DNA of 64,000 bases, taken from positions 2,914,001 through 2,978,000 of the forward strand of contig NZ_CP012676.1 of NCBI RefSeq assembly GCF_001294575.1. The letters run 5' to 3'. Positions within the stretch are counted from its first letter, which is position 1. The number at the start of each line of letters is the position of its first letter. A model generated the notes under the pieces. It searched no databases, had not been told where the DNA came from, and saw nothing but the letters and a program-made list of their open reading frames with translations. The stretch comes from Pseudomonas versuta. Lineage in GTDB: Bacteria; Pseudomonadota; Gammaproteobacteria; Pseudomonadales; Pseudomonadaceae. Shown one piece after another: positions 27,301 through 35,460 of the stretch. Both the position numbers and the translations under genes were made by a program.

Positions 27301-28268
27301 AGTTGCGCCTTGCGCAGCATCTCGGCGGCGTCGCGAATTTCCCGCTCACCGGGCAAGAACACCAGCACGTCGCCGGGGCTTTTGCGCTCACTGCGTTCAA
27401 AGGCGGCGATTTCATCAAGGGTGGCAATGATCGCCTGGTCGACGCTCAAATCTTCCTCGACACTGTTGCCCTCTTCATCTTGCTCCGAGGTCAGCGGGCG
27501 ATACCAGGTCTCGACCGGGAAGGTGCGGCCCGACACCTCGACAATCGGTGCATCGTTGAAGTGCTTGGAAAAGCGCTCCAGATCGATGGTGGCCGAAGTG
27601 ATGATGACTTTGAGATCCGGCCGACGCGGCAGCAGGATTTTCAGGTAGCCCAGCAAGAAATCGATGTTCAGGCTGCGTTCGTGGGCTTCGTCGACGATGA
27701 TCGTGTCGTAGCGTTCCAGATAACGGTCGTGCTGGGTTTCGGCCAGCAAGATACCGTCAGTCATCAGCTTGACCAGGGTGTTGGAATCGCTTTGATCCTC
27801 AAACCGCACCTGGTAACCCACCAGCGCGCCCAGCGGCGTGGCCAGTTCTTCGGCCACCCGGCTGGCTACGCTGCGCGCCGCGATTCGACGGGGCTGGGTA
27901 TGGCCGATCAAACCGTGTTGACCGCGACCGATCTCCAGGCAGATTTTCGGCAACTGGGTGGTTTTGCCCGAGCCGGTCTCACCGGCCAGAATCAGCACCT
28001 GATGCTTGAGCAACGCAGCCTTGATCTCATCGCGTTTGGCGGCAATCGGCAGATTCTCGTCATAACGAATCAGCGGCACGCTGGCCGCCCGCGCTTTCAC
28101 CTGCGCGCACGACGCCTGCACCCGCTCGGCCCATGCGGCCAATTTGGCAACGTCCTCAGGCTTTTTGCGCAGCTCATGCAATTGCCGGCGCAACTTGTGG
28201 CGGTCGGCAATCATGGCTTGATCAAGGTTTTTCAACAGTTGGTCGATAGCAGGCGATTCGTCAGTCAT
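24354..28268 (-). CDS. hrpA: ATP-dependent RNA helicase HrpA
   Basis: A 1304-residue DEAH-box helicase of the expected HrpA length. Motifs: Walker A GETGSGKTTQ (near 97-106), DEAH in VDEAHERSL, SAT in TSATIDLERFSK and QRKGRCGRVEPG. After the helicase core come the winged-helix, ratchet and OB-fold regions, then the long HrpA-specific C-terminal half. HrpA acts on ribosomes stalled on mRNA in E. coli. The start ATG 28268 has no obvious ribosome binding site. It ends just beyond a REP pair, with the accessory MFS operon behind its 5' end. Confidence 0.93.
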   Translation of the reverse strand: MTDESPAIDQLLKNLDQAMIADRHKLRRQLHELRKKPEDVAKLAAWAERVQASCAQVKARAASVPLIRYDENLPIAAKRDEIKAALLKHQVLILAGETGSGKTTQLPKICLEIGRGQHGLIGHTQPRRIAARSVASRVAEELATPLGALVGYQVRFEDQSDSNTLVKLMTDGILLAETQHDRYLERYDTIIVDEAHERSLNIDFLLGYLKILLPRRPDLKVIITSATIDLERFSKHFNDAPIVEVSGRTFPVETWYRPLTSEQDEEGNSVEEDLSVDQAIIATLDEIAAFERSERKSPGDVLVFLPGEREIRDAAEMLRKAQLKHTEILPLYARLSPAEQQRIFQSHPGRRVVLATNVAETSLTVPGIRYVIDSGTARISRYSYRAKVQRLPIEAISQASANQRKGRCGRVEPGICVRLYAEEDFNGRPEFTDPEILRTNLAAVILQMLHLRLGEITAFPFIEPPDGKAITDGFNLLQELSAVNRENQLTPLGRQLARLPVDPRMGRMLLEAARLGSLQEVLIVASAMSVQDPRERPPERQQAADQAHAQWKDVDSDFAGLINVWRGFEEQRQALTASPLRNWCRKNFLNYLRLREWRDSHRQLSLICRDMQLTINKEPADYPKLHKAVLSGLLSQIGQKTEEGDYLGARQRRFWIHPASGLGKKRPQWLMTAELVETTKLYARMVAKIEPDWIEPLAGHLIKKNYFEPHWEKKRGQVVAFEQITLFGLIVVGRRAVHYGPIDPVMSRELFIREGLVRGEIQSRAKCLTANTQLLEQLDELEAKARRRDILADEETLYAFYDARLPAEIHQTATFDSWYRINSQKDPQLLIMREEDVLAREATEITAQHFPDTLHLGDLTLELSYHFEPNHPRDGVTVKVPAPLLSVLPPERLEWLVPGMIEAKCIALVRSLPKALRKNFVPVPDFVKAALQRMAFAEGSLPQALGRELLRMTGARVSDEAWTEAAQQVENHLKMNLEIVDGEGKFLGEGRDLAELTARFAQASQAALAVPQTAKNQQPVEAKVFAPVAEKTQQKIAGLSMTVYPALVEEGNTVKEGRFSTPAEAEYQHRRALQRLLMQQLAEPAKFLRAKLPGLTELGLLYRELGRVESLVEDILLASLDSCILEGEAVLPRDGAGLAALAERKRGAWTEHAEKLARLTLDILKLWHGLQKRFKGKIDLAQAVALNDIKQQLGNLVYPGFVRETPAVWLKELPRYLKAIEIRLEKLPAQVQKDRVWSGELSGLWAQYQARATKHAQEGKRDPQLELYRWWLEEYRVSLFGQQLGTKVPISDKRLSKQWSQVDA

Positions 28269-28448
28269 CAGGTGCGCAAAAGTCTTCGTAAATGCAGGGG
28301 GCGGATTGTCGCAGATTTGGCCCGAACCCGTGAACGGGATCTACACCCTGGTTGCACAGTAGCCCTGTGTACAGGCATCGAAGTCATGGGGCAGGAAAAC
28401 CGGGGAAGGAGGGTGACGCTTGACATGGCATCCATGCCAAAGGAGCCG

Positions 28449-29630
28449 TTACTCGGGGCTGGGCAGCGGCCGGCCGGCGGTCTGAGGCTTTCTCGCCACC
28501 GCCACCGCCAGTTCCAGAGCAGCCAGGGCCACCAGCGCCCAGATGAACCAGGTCTTGCCGGCTGTCACCAATAGCCAGCCACCGAAGGCCGGAAACCCGA
28601 ATATGCCGACAAAGTAGGCAACCACAAACCAGGTCAGGGCCGCATGGCGGTCTTCCAGCGGCGAAAGGTTGACCGCCCAGGTCTGGATCACCGGATACAA
28701 CAGGCCATAGCCGGCGCCCGTGAGGACAGCCGCGGCAATCTGAAACCCCGGATGCACCGGCATGCCCAGCAGACAAACCAGACCGGCGATAAGACAGCCC
28801 AGCAAACAGATAATTAATGGCGTCCGTGGCCATAGCGACAGGTGACGCGCCAGTAATAGCCGCGATACCACGGCGGTGCCGGCATGCACGGCAAAGAAGG
28901 TGCTGGCACTGGCCCGGGTGCCCTCGGTAAGCGAATCCTGGAACGCCATCATCCCGGAAAATACTGCCCCGCCCAATCCGACCATCACGATGGGCCGGAT
29001 CACGCTGCTCCTGGCGAGCGTGGTGATTTTCCCTATCCAGGGTCGCAGTGAAGTTTCGCGGCGCAAGCGCGGCTCCCTGACAGCAAAGGTTCCCAGTAAA
29101 AGACAGGCCGTCAGCCCCATGGCGGCCACCCACAGGAAGGTTGTTTCGAGGGCAAACCCGCCCTGCTCCATCGCCACGGCAAGCAGGATGGGGCTGGCGC
29201 AAATGCCGGTCATCTGGAAAGCGCTGAAACGGGTAAAACCGGCCCCCCGCTCGGCATCGCTGAGCCGCTCGGACAAAGCCAGCGGGGCACCGAGATAGAA
29301 CATGCCCCAACCGAGGCCAATCAGCAGTGCGGCCAGCCGGGGCAGATACACGGGATCAACGCCATCCAGGCTGCCCAGCAGGGCGTAACCGCAGGCCAGC
29401 CCAAGCGCCCCGAGGGCCGCCAGGCGCGCGGCGTCGATTGTTCCGGCGAACCATCCCACCAGGGGAACTCCGATCAGAGTACCGATCAGCGCAAGGCTGA
29501 GGGTCGTACCGGCATCCACATCGCTGCCACCCTGGGCGCGGAACCAGGCAGAGATCAGAAAAGTGGCGCCGTACCCGCCGGCGGTGAACAGCGTGCCAAG
29601 CAGGATAAATGGCATTGATGTGTGGCGCAT
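28449..29630 (-). CDS. MFS transporter of the cysteine-desulfurase operon
   Basis: A 393-residue, about twelve-helix major facilitator protein (MRHTSMPFILLGTLFTAGG at the start). It begins three bases after the cysteine desulfurase stop, so it is the last gene of a three-gene operon. An alternative start, ATG 29615, would shorten it by five residues. No subfamily signature beyond MFS is clear; by context it is likely an exporter of whatever the operon makes, or an importer of its precursor. The intergenic space to hrpA is about 180 bases. Confidence 0.85.
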   Translation of the reverse strand: MRHTSMPFILLGTLFTAGGYGATFLISAWFRAQGGSDVDAGTTLSLALIGTLIGVPLVGWFAGTIDAARLAALGALGLACGYALLGSLDGVDPVYLPRLAALLIGLGWGMFYLGAPLALSERLSDAERGAGFTRFSAFQMTGICASPILLAVAMEQGGFALETTFLWVAAMGLTACLLLGTFAVREPRLRRETSLRPWIGKITTLARSSVIRPIVMVGLGGAVFSGMMAFQDSLTEGTRASASTFFAVHAGTAVVSRLLLARHLSLWPRTPLIICLLGCLIAGLVCLLGMPVHPGFQIAAAVLTGAGYGLLYPVIQTWAVNLSPLEDRHAALTWFVVAYFVGIFGFPAFGGWLLVTAGKTWFIWALVALAALELAVAVARKPQTAGRPLPSPE

Positions 29631-29633
29631 GGT

Positions 29634-30839
29634 TCAGTTTCCCGTATTGGTTGCCGGCGTGCTGAATGAACCGGGGGCCATGGACCTCAGGATTTTCACC
29701 GCCTCTGCCAGCCGCTGGCTGACGTAACGTATTTCACTCTCGCAATTGAACCGGCCCACCCCTATGCGCACGCTGGCACGGATCTGTTGATCACTGGCCC
29801 CCATGGCCAGGAGCACGTGTGACAGGGCTGGCTGCGCTGAGGTACAGGCCGACCCGGAAGACAGCGCAACATCCGGGAGCTCGAGCAGCAGCGAGCCGGC
29901 GTCCACACCGGAAAAGGAGACATTGAGCACCCCCGGCAAGCACTCCGTGAGATGGCCATTGATCCGGGTGCAGGGAATGGTGTCGATCAGGGACTGGCGC
30001 AGCCTGTTTCGCAATTCACATAATCTGGCCGATTCCGCGGGCAGGTTTTCCATTGCCAGTTGTGCGGCGTGGCCGAAGCCGACAATCCCCGGAACGTTCA
30101 GGGTGCCGGAACGCAAGCCCCGCTCATGCCCCCCTCCGACAATGAGTGGCGACAGGGTCAGGCGCGGATCGGCCGTATTGACATAAAGCGCGCCGACGCC
30201 CTTGGGGCCGTAGATTTTATGGGCCGAAAAGGTGGCCAGACTGATATTCATGCGCCGTACATCAAAGGCGACTTTGCCGAACGCCTGGGTGGCATCGGTG
30301 TGAAACGGTACGTTCCTCTTCAGGCAGATCGCACCGATTTCTTCGATTTTTTGCAATGTGCCCGTTTCATTGTTGGCCGCCATGATTGAGACCAGACGTG
30401 TATCGGCCCTGATGGCGCGGGACAGAATGTTCGGGCAAACAATACCGTCTGGCTGCGGCGGCAAATACGTCACGCAGGTTCCTGCGTCGGCGAGCCGGCC
30501 ACAGGAGTCCAGCACCGCTTTGTGCTCGATCATCGAGGTGATGATGTGCCCCTTCTCTTCCCCCTCACGGGGGAAAAGGCCTGAGAGGGCAAGGTTTGCC
30601 GACTCTGTGGCGCCAGACGTAAAGATAATATCGGCCGGACCGACCGCATTGATGGCGTTGGCAATCATTGCCCTGGCTTGCTCAACGGCCGCGCTCGCTT
30701 CCCAGCCAAAGGCATGGCCGGTGCTGGCAGCGTTACCGTAAGCCCGGGTCAGATAGGGCATCATGGCCTTAAGGACCTCAGGATCCAATGCTGTCGTGGC
30801 GTTGTTATCCAGGTAAATTGGACCGTGCTGGCTGAACAT
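29634..30839 (-). CDS. Group I cysteine desulfurase (NifS/IscS-like)
   Basis: A 401-residue PLP enzyme. The PLP lysine is K208 (SAHKIYGPKG), with H106, D182 and Q185 of the cofactor pocket; catalytic C332 sits in SSGSACTSAQP, the group I loop. It removes sulfur from cysteine to a protein persulfide. The genome should also carry a housekeeping iscS within an isc cluster; this copy is not in such a cluster, as no iscU, iscA or chaperone genes are nearby. It lies between an unknown gene and an MFS transporter, which suggests use in a dedicated pathway. Confidence 0.9.
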   Translation of the reverse strand: MFSQHGPIYLDNNATTALDPEVLKAMMPYLTRAYGNAASTGHAFGWEASAAVEQARAMIANAINAVGPADIIFTSGATESANLALSGLFPREGEEKGHIITSMIEHKAVLDSCGRLADAGTCVTYLPPQPDGIVCPNILSRAIRADTRLVSIMAANNETGTLQKIEEIGAICLKRNVPFHTDATQAFGKVAFDVRRMNISLATFSAHKIYGPKGVGALYVNTADPRLTLSPLIVGGGHERGLRSGTLNVPGIVGFGHAAQLAMENLPAESARLCELRNRLRQSLIDTIPCTRINGHLTECLPGVLNVSFSGVDAGSLLLELPDVALSSGSACTSAQPALSHVLLAMGASDQQIRASVRIGVGRFNCESEIRYVSQRLAEAVKILRSMAPGSFSTPATNTGN

Positions 30840-30882
30840 TTCACGTACTCCATGATGGCGACGACTGTTGCTCTCAGGGTGA

Positions 30883-31581
30883 TCAACGGGGGGTCATCTG
30901 CTCGCCCTGCCTTACTTCGCCCGCCTCGTTGACCAGATTCAATCGAATGGCGGCCGGGACACCCAGCAAGTGACTGAGCTGGAGCCCGCGCACATAGGAC
31001 AGGCTGTCGGACCAGGCGCTGTCCTCAAAGAACACCTCCAGCAGCGTATTGGGCTGCCGATGGTCGCCGGCGGCCCTGGCAAAATACTCCTTGGTGATGG
31101 CGGCGCAGGTGAGTTTTTGTGCTTTATCCCCGTGATCGGCATGCACGCCCAGCGCCGGGGCTGCGGTTAGCATCCTGCGGGTGAGTCGTTCGGGAATGTC
31201 GGCGGTGGCCAGGGTGTGGGCAAGGTGCTGACGGGCAGAATCTTCGTGGATCGCACGTATATCACTGAGTGCTATCCGGTACCTGTCAGCGACAGGCTGG
31301 AAGATGTGCCGTATCGACGGATGGAGATGGCTCAGACGCGGACGTCGTTTTTGGGCATTGGAGAGGTTTTGATCCAGAAACTGAAGGCGAAATATGCCGA
31401 AGTGATCGAACGCCACAGACAGTCTTGGCAGCGTTCGTCCGTTATCCAGGCATTGCCGGCTGAACCGCAGTGCCGCATCAAAGGCGTGCAACTGTGCCTG
31501 AACAACAATCACTGCGTCATTATTCAAATAAACGCGGGAGTTTCCCGCCAGTACGCTGATATCCGTATTTTGCTGGTCCAT
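30883..31581 (-). CDS. Unrecognised protein, first gene of the cysteine-desulfurase operon
   Basis: A 232-residue, basic, soluble protein with no membrane helix or signal peptide. It is rich in His, Leu and Arg; notable stretches are PSIRHIFQPVADRYRIAL and KLTCAAITKEYFARAAG. No P-loop or PP-loop (SGGxDS) motif and no zinc-finger pattern is visible. The start ATG 31581 has GAGGA about five bases upstream; the frame extends to 31626. It is followed 43 bases later by the cysteine desulfurase gene. I recognise no family; it may be a sulfur acceptor or the enzyme that uses the mobilised sulfur. Confidence 0.7.
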   Translation of the reverse strand: MDQQNTDISVLAGNSRVYLNNDAVIVVQAQLHAFDAALRFSRQCLDNGRTLPRLSVAFDHFGIFRLQFLDQNLSNAQKRRPRLSHLHPSIRHIFQPVADRYRIALSDIRAIHEDSARQHLAHTLATADIPERLTRRMLTAAPALGVHADHGDKAQKLTCAAITKEYFARAAGDHRQPNTLLEVFFEDSAWSDSLSYVRGLQLSHLLGVPAAIRLNLVNEAGEVRQGEQMTPR

Positions 31582-32069
31582 GGCTATCCTCTTCGTGCTG
31601 GTGCACAGACCGCAAGGGGCCTGCACATACGTCGAACATGGTTGAAGGGGCGAAAATATCTGAAGCGTTGTTTGCCAGACCGGATGCAGAACAACATCTC
31701 GATATAACGAAAACAGGAAAAATCAAAAAGCAGATTTGGCTGACTGGATCTGATCTTTATGGAAGGGCTTTTGTGCCATATCCACATTCACCAACTGCGG
31801 TTTACAGCATCCAACGGTAGGACTACACCCACTCGGGAACCTTAAGAAAAATCCGAAAAGCCTTTCTCTATAAAGAACCATCAGGCTATCTGGCCGTGTA
31901 TTTTCTGGCTTTGATTTTCAGGACGGCCCCTGACCTCAGATGTTGTCGGTGCAGGGGCATCCTGCAGCCCGGGCAGCAACAGATAACTGGAGAGGGTAAC
32001 CCGAAGCAGCCATTGCCTTGCGCGCAGCATCCCCTAAACTGCCCGGCTCAAACCTTGTAAGGAATCACC
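31582..32069. other. Divergent intergenic region before the desulfurase operon
   Basis: This 488-base region separates the desulfurase operon (minus) from a DMT gene (plus). It is AT-rich between 31690 and 31900. A TTGCCT/TAAACT pair near 32013-32039 could be the DMT promoter. A minus-strand ORF of 67 codons (31584-31787) and an 18-codon minus-strand ORF near 31720-31775 are present but carry no good ribosome binding site and no recognisable features; I do not call them genes. Confidence 0.4.
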
Positions 32070-32972
32070 GTGAGACTTGTCGATATTGCACGGATGCTGT
32101 CACTGGCTGGCATTTGGGGCGCCAGCTTTCTGTTTATGCGGATTATTGCGCCGGTGATCGGGACCATTCCTACCGCGTTTTTTCGAGTATCCATAGCCGC
32201 TACCGGCCTGGTCGTGATTCTGGCGCTGATGCGCGTGAGCTGGAATTTCGGCGGAAAGCTCAAGGTGATTTTAATACTGGGTGTAATCAATTCAGGCATC
32301 CCGGCCACGTTGTATTCGGTGGCGGCCCAGGTATTACCTGCAGGTTATTCATCAATTTTTAACGCGACCACACCGCTGATGGGCGTGCTGATTGGCGGGT
32401 TGTTTTTTAGCGAAAAACTCACCGCCACCAAACTGGCCGGGGTGTTTTTAGGGTTGTTCGGTGTCGGCATCCTGACGCGTGCCGGGCCCGTGGCGTTTGA
32501 TATGGATCTGCTGATGGGCGCCCTCGCCTGCCTGCTGGCCACCACCTGTTATGGATTTGCCGGTTTTCTGGCGCGCCGCTGGCTGGATCAGCAAGGCGGG
32601 CTTGACCCCCGGCTTTCGGCACTGGGCAGCATGCTCGGGGCCACACTGTTTCTGTTGCCACTGTTTGCCCTGAGCGCCATCAACCAGCCGCCGGCCAGTT
32701 GGGGCGGAGCAAGCGTGTGGCTTTCCCTGTTGGGCCTTGGACTGGTCTGTACGGCGTTTGCCTACATTCTGTACTTCCATTTATTGACCAGCATTGGCCC
32801 GGTCAAATCCATGACCGTGACCTTCATGATTCCGCCGTTTGGCGTGCTGTGGGGCGCGTTGTTTCTGGATGAACCGCTGTCTATGGCGCATATCTACGGC
32901 GGAGTACTGATTGCTGTAGCGGTATGGCTGGTGCTCAAGCCTGCTGCAGTGGCAAAAGCTGTAAACCCGTAA
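32070..32972 (+). CDS. EamA/DMT-family transporter
   Basis: A 300-residue protein with ten hydrophobic helices in two EamA repeats (MRLVDIARMLSLAGIWGASF at the start, FMIPPFGVLWGALFLDEPLS in the second). GTG 32070 has AAGGA seven bases upstream. It resembles the common DMT exporters of Pseudomonas; the substrate is unknown. A REP pair follows, and another DMT gene is convergent beyond it. Confidence 0.86.
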   Translation: MRLVDIARMLSLAGIWGASFLFMRIIAPVIGTIPTAFFRVSIAATGLVVILALMRVSWNFGGKLKVILILGVINSGIPATLYSVAAQVLPAGYSSIFNATTPLMGVLIGGLFFSEKLTATKLAGVFLGLFGVGILTRAGPVAFDMDLLMGALACLLATTCYGFAGFLARRWLDQQGGLDPRLSALGSMLGATLFLLPLFALSAINQPPASWGGASVWLSLLGLGLVCTAFAYILYFHLLTSIGPVKSMTVTFMIPPFGVLWGALFLDEPLSMAHIYGGVLIAVAVWLVLKPAAVAKAVNP

Positions 32973-32990
32973 ACCTGTGGATCTGTGGAT

Positions 32991-33050
32991 CTGTAAGAGC
33001 GAGCTCTTGCGCGCGACAAGAACAGCTCGCGAGCAAGCTCGCTCCTACAG
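32991..33050. repeat. REP-type inverted repeat pair
   Basis: GAGCGAGCTCTTGCGCGCG and its inverted counterpart GCGAGCAAGCTCGCTC lie between two convergent DMT genes (32991-33050). It has the full Pseudomonas GAGCGAGCTTGCTCGC core on one arm. Confidence 0.75.
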
Positions 33051-33059
33051 GTCAGGGTG

Positions 33060-33923
33060 TCAGGCTGTTTTACGGAACACAAACACCAGCCCGATGATGA
33101 TCAGCGCCATGCCCAGCAGGCTCAAAGCCGCCAATTTGTTGCCGAAAATCAGGTAGTCCATCACCGCAGTCACCGCCGGCACCAGATAAAACAGGCTGGT
33201 GACGTTGACCAGATTGCCTTTGGCGATCATCCGGTACAGCAGCAAGGTGGCCAGCACCGAAACCACCAGCCCCATCCAGAGCACCGGCACAACAAAGCCG
33301 GCGCTGTGTTCGAAGTGAAATGGCTGGAACGGCACAAACACCGCACACACCAGCAACCCCGCAAGGTATTGCAGCGGCAGCGTTCCCAGCGGGTTTTGGG
33401 TGATGCGCTTTTGCATCAAGGTCCCCGCGGTCATGCTGGCCAGAGCCAGCAAGGCATACAGCATCCCGGTCCACGACAACCCGGCCAGACCGATGCCCTG
33501 GTAGACCACCAGAATCAACCCGCCCAGGCCCAGCAGCAGCCCCAGAGAGCGACTAAAGGAATGCCGCCGCTCCAAGATCACGGCAGTCAGGATAGGTTGC
33601 ACCCCCATCACTGTGGCCATGACCCCCGGTGTTACTTTCAGGTCCAGCGCCAGCAGGTAAAAAATCTGATAGGCACCCAACAGCACCGCACCGGTGGCGA
33701 GCGCATAACCGATCCGCTTGAGGCCACGGGGCAGCTGAAACTTCATCAACGGGATTAGCAGCACCAGCGCCAGCAAGGCGATGGCAAAACGGATCAACAG
33801 AAAGGCAAAGGGCGATGCATGGGCCAGCCCCCACTTGGAGAAGATTGCGCCGCTGCTCCACAGCAGAACGAACAGGCTCGTGGATACTGCCGCCAGCGCG
33901 GATTCCTTAGAAATCGAAAACAT
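33060..33923 (-). CDS. EamA/DMT-family transporter
   Basis: A 287-residue, ten-helix protein with two EamA repeats; VLLWSSGAIFSKWGLAHASP in the first repeat is typical of the family. ATG 33923 is chosen over GTG 33932, with AGGTG upstream. It faces the DMT gene at 32070 across a REP pair; the two are not recent duplicates by eye. Substrate unknown. Confidence 0.86.
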   Translation of the reverse strand: MFSISKESALAAVSTSLFVLLWSSGAIFSKWGLAHASPFAFLLIRFAIALLALVLLIPLMKFQLPRGLKRIGYALATGAVLLGAYQIFYLLALDLKVTPGVMATVMGVQPILTAVILERRHSFSRSLGLLLGLGGLILVVYQGIGLAGLSWTGMLYALLALASMTAGTLMQKRITQNPLGTLPLQYLAGLLVCAVFVPFQPFHFEHSAGFVVPVLWMGLVVSVLATLLLYRMIAKGNLVNVTSLFYLVPAVTAVMDYLIFGNKLAALSLLGMALIIIGLVFVFRKTA

Positions 33924-34255
33924 GGGTAACACCTGTCATCAGGCAAAAAAAGCCAACTCAGCCGAGGCTGAAGTTCAGTGGTTTTTCAGGCGGTTACGGG
34001 CAACTGAACGATCAGTTCAGCCCGCTACAACAACACCTGGTGGCGACGCCACAGTGCTGCTGACAGGAGGGGATAATGACTGATCTGGGCAGGCTGCCGG
34101 TTGCCGCACGGCACTACGTCAGCAGAGACTGCTGAAACGACAACGCTGTGTTGAGTGGAAACCGGCATGAGCTGATCTTTTTTGAAGAGAGAGTGTTGAG
34201 CCTCGGGCTCAGCGAGCGCTGACTATAACCAGCGCCCGATACAAATAGCAACGAC
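33924..34255. other. Intergenic region with nothing recognised
   Basis: About 330 bases between the DMT gene start and the end of the LpxO-like gene. It presumably carries the DMT promoter. No ORF with a credible start, tRNA, terminator or repeat was seen. Confidence 0.4.
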
Positions 34256-35194
34256 TTAACCGAACAACCAGCGCCACAGCAACAGCAACACGATCACGGC
34301 CAATATCGGGCGGGCCACGCGGTATAGTTTGGGGTTGCGACGCTTCCATTGTTTGACCACGCCGCTGAAACGGTCGCTGAAGGTCTTGCTCCAGGCATAG
34401 GCTTTGTTGATACCGCCTACGCGCTCGTCATCGGTGTTCTGCGGAGCAGTGGCTTTGCCCAGCTGAGCGCTGACCCAGCGGTTGATACGCGTCATCAGGG
34501 GGCTGGTGAGCGGCCGTTCGATGTCGCAAAACAGGATGACGCGGGTGATGTCGGTTTCGTTCTTGACCCAGTGCACGTAGGTCTCGTCGAACATCACGTC
34601 CTCGCCATCGCGCCAGGAATACTCCTCGCCATCAACGAAGATCCGGCAAGCATCCGAGTTGGGAGTCGACAGGCCCAGGTGATAACGCAACGAACCTGCA
34701 AACGGGTCCCGGTGCGGGTTGAGGTGGCTGCCCCCCGGCAACAGGGCAAACATCGCGCCTTTGACGTTGGGGATACTGTTCACCAGCTCAACGGTTTTAG
34801 GGCACAGCAGTTCGGCAGATGGCAGCGCTTTGTCGTACCACTTGAGGTAAAAACGCTTCCAGCCTTTTTTGAAGAACGATCCAAAACCGGCATCGTTGTT
34901 CTTTTCGGCGGCGCGGATATAGCCCTCATCGAACAGGTGCATGGCTTCTTCGCGAATCACTTGCCAGTTGTCTTTAAGAACATCCAGCTCGGGAAACTTG
35001 CTGCGGTCCAGATAGGGCCGGGACGGGACGCCGGAAAACAGATACATCAAGGCGTTATAGGGCGCAAAGAACGCGGAGTGGTTGACGAACTGGCGCAACA
35101 CCGGCAAGCGCGCCTTGCCGCGCAAATGCACGTAAAGGATGCTGCCGACAAACAGCAGTATCAGCCCTGCCTTGATGGCGAAGGATAAGGTCAT
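34256..35194 (-). CDS. lpxO: Aspartyl/asparaginyl beta-hydroxylase-family protein, LpxO type
   Basis: A 312-residue, Fe(II)/2-oxoglutarate-dependent hydroxylase-like protein with an N-terminal membrane helix (about 5-22) and a C-terminal one (IVLLLLWRWLFG). The iron ligands appear as His-x-Asp in NPHRDPFAGSLRYHLGL and a later His in TYVHWVKNET; the second Arg of TRVILFCDIERP is the 2-oxoglutarate anchor. LpxO adds a 2-hydroxyl to a secondary acyl chain of lipid A. ATG 35194 is the family start; the frame is open to 35302. Assignment to LpxO rather than a related hydroxylase is probable, not certain. Confidence 0.82.
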   Translation of the reverse strand: MTLSFAIKAGLILLFVGSILYVHLRGKARLPVLRQFVNHSAFFAPYNALMYLFSGVPSRPYLDRSKFPELDVLKDNWQVIREEAMHLFDEGYIRAAEKNNDAGFGSFFKKGWKRFYLKWYDKALPSAELLCPKTVELVNSIPNVKGAMFALLPGGSHLNPHRDPFAGSLRYHLGLSTPNSDACRIFVDGEEYSWRDGEDVMFDETYVHWVKNETDITRVILFCDIERPLTSPLMTRINRWVSAQLGKATAPQNTDDERVGGINKAYAWSKTFSDRFSGVVKQWKRRNPKLYRVARPILAVIVLLLLWRWLFG

Positions 35195-35460
35195 GCAACA
35201 ACTCCTCGAAAATAGGCAACCTGCCGCGGGTCTGTCATGCAACGTGGCAGCCGGCCATGATAAACACTCCCGGCCCCGGGCAAAACCCGCCTGATCCAAC
35301 ATTCGGCGTTAAGGAAGACGTAATAACGAGCTAATAGTGCATAAGTCGCAGCTCTGAGTGCTTGATTTGGGTCAGTTGCATCCATCTGGCGGGGCCGGCT
35401 TGTCTGCGACGGCACCACGGTGCCTGAATCGCTGGCAAGCCAGCACCCCCCAAAACGGGT

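Noticed and set aside
27294..28574. 426-codon + strand ORF opposite hrpA
   Set aside because: It is a shadow of hrpA, with typical reverse-strand composition.
31584..31787. 67-codon minus-strand ORF that ends just before the desulfurase operon
   Set aside because: Composition and lack of a ribosome binding site do not support a gene; a peptide precursor cannot be excluded but nothing in the sequence shows one.
32980..33060. Possible CRISPR-like or tandem repeats
   Set aside because: The repeats are inverted REP arms, not direct repeats with unique spacers.
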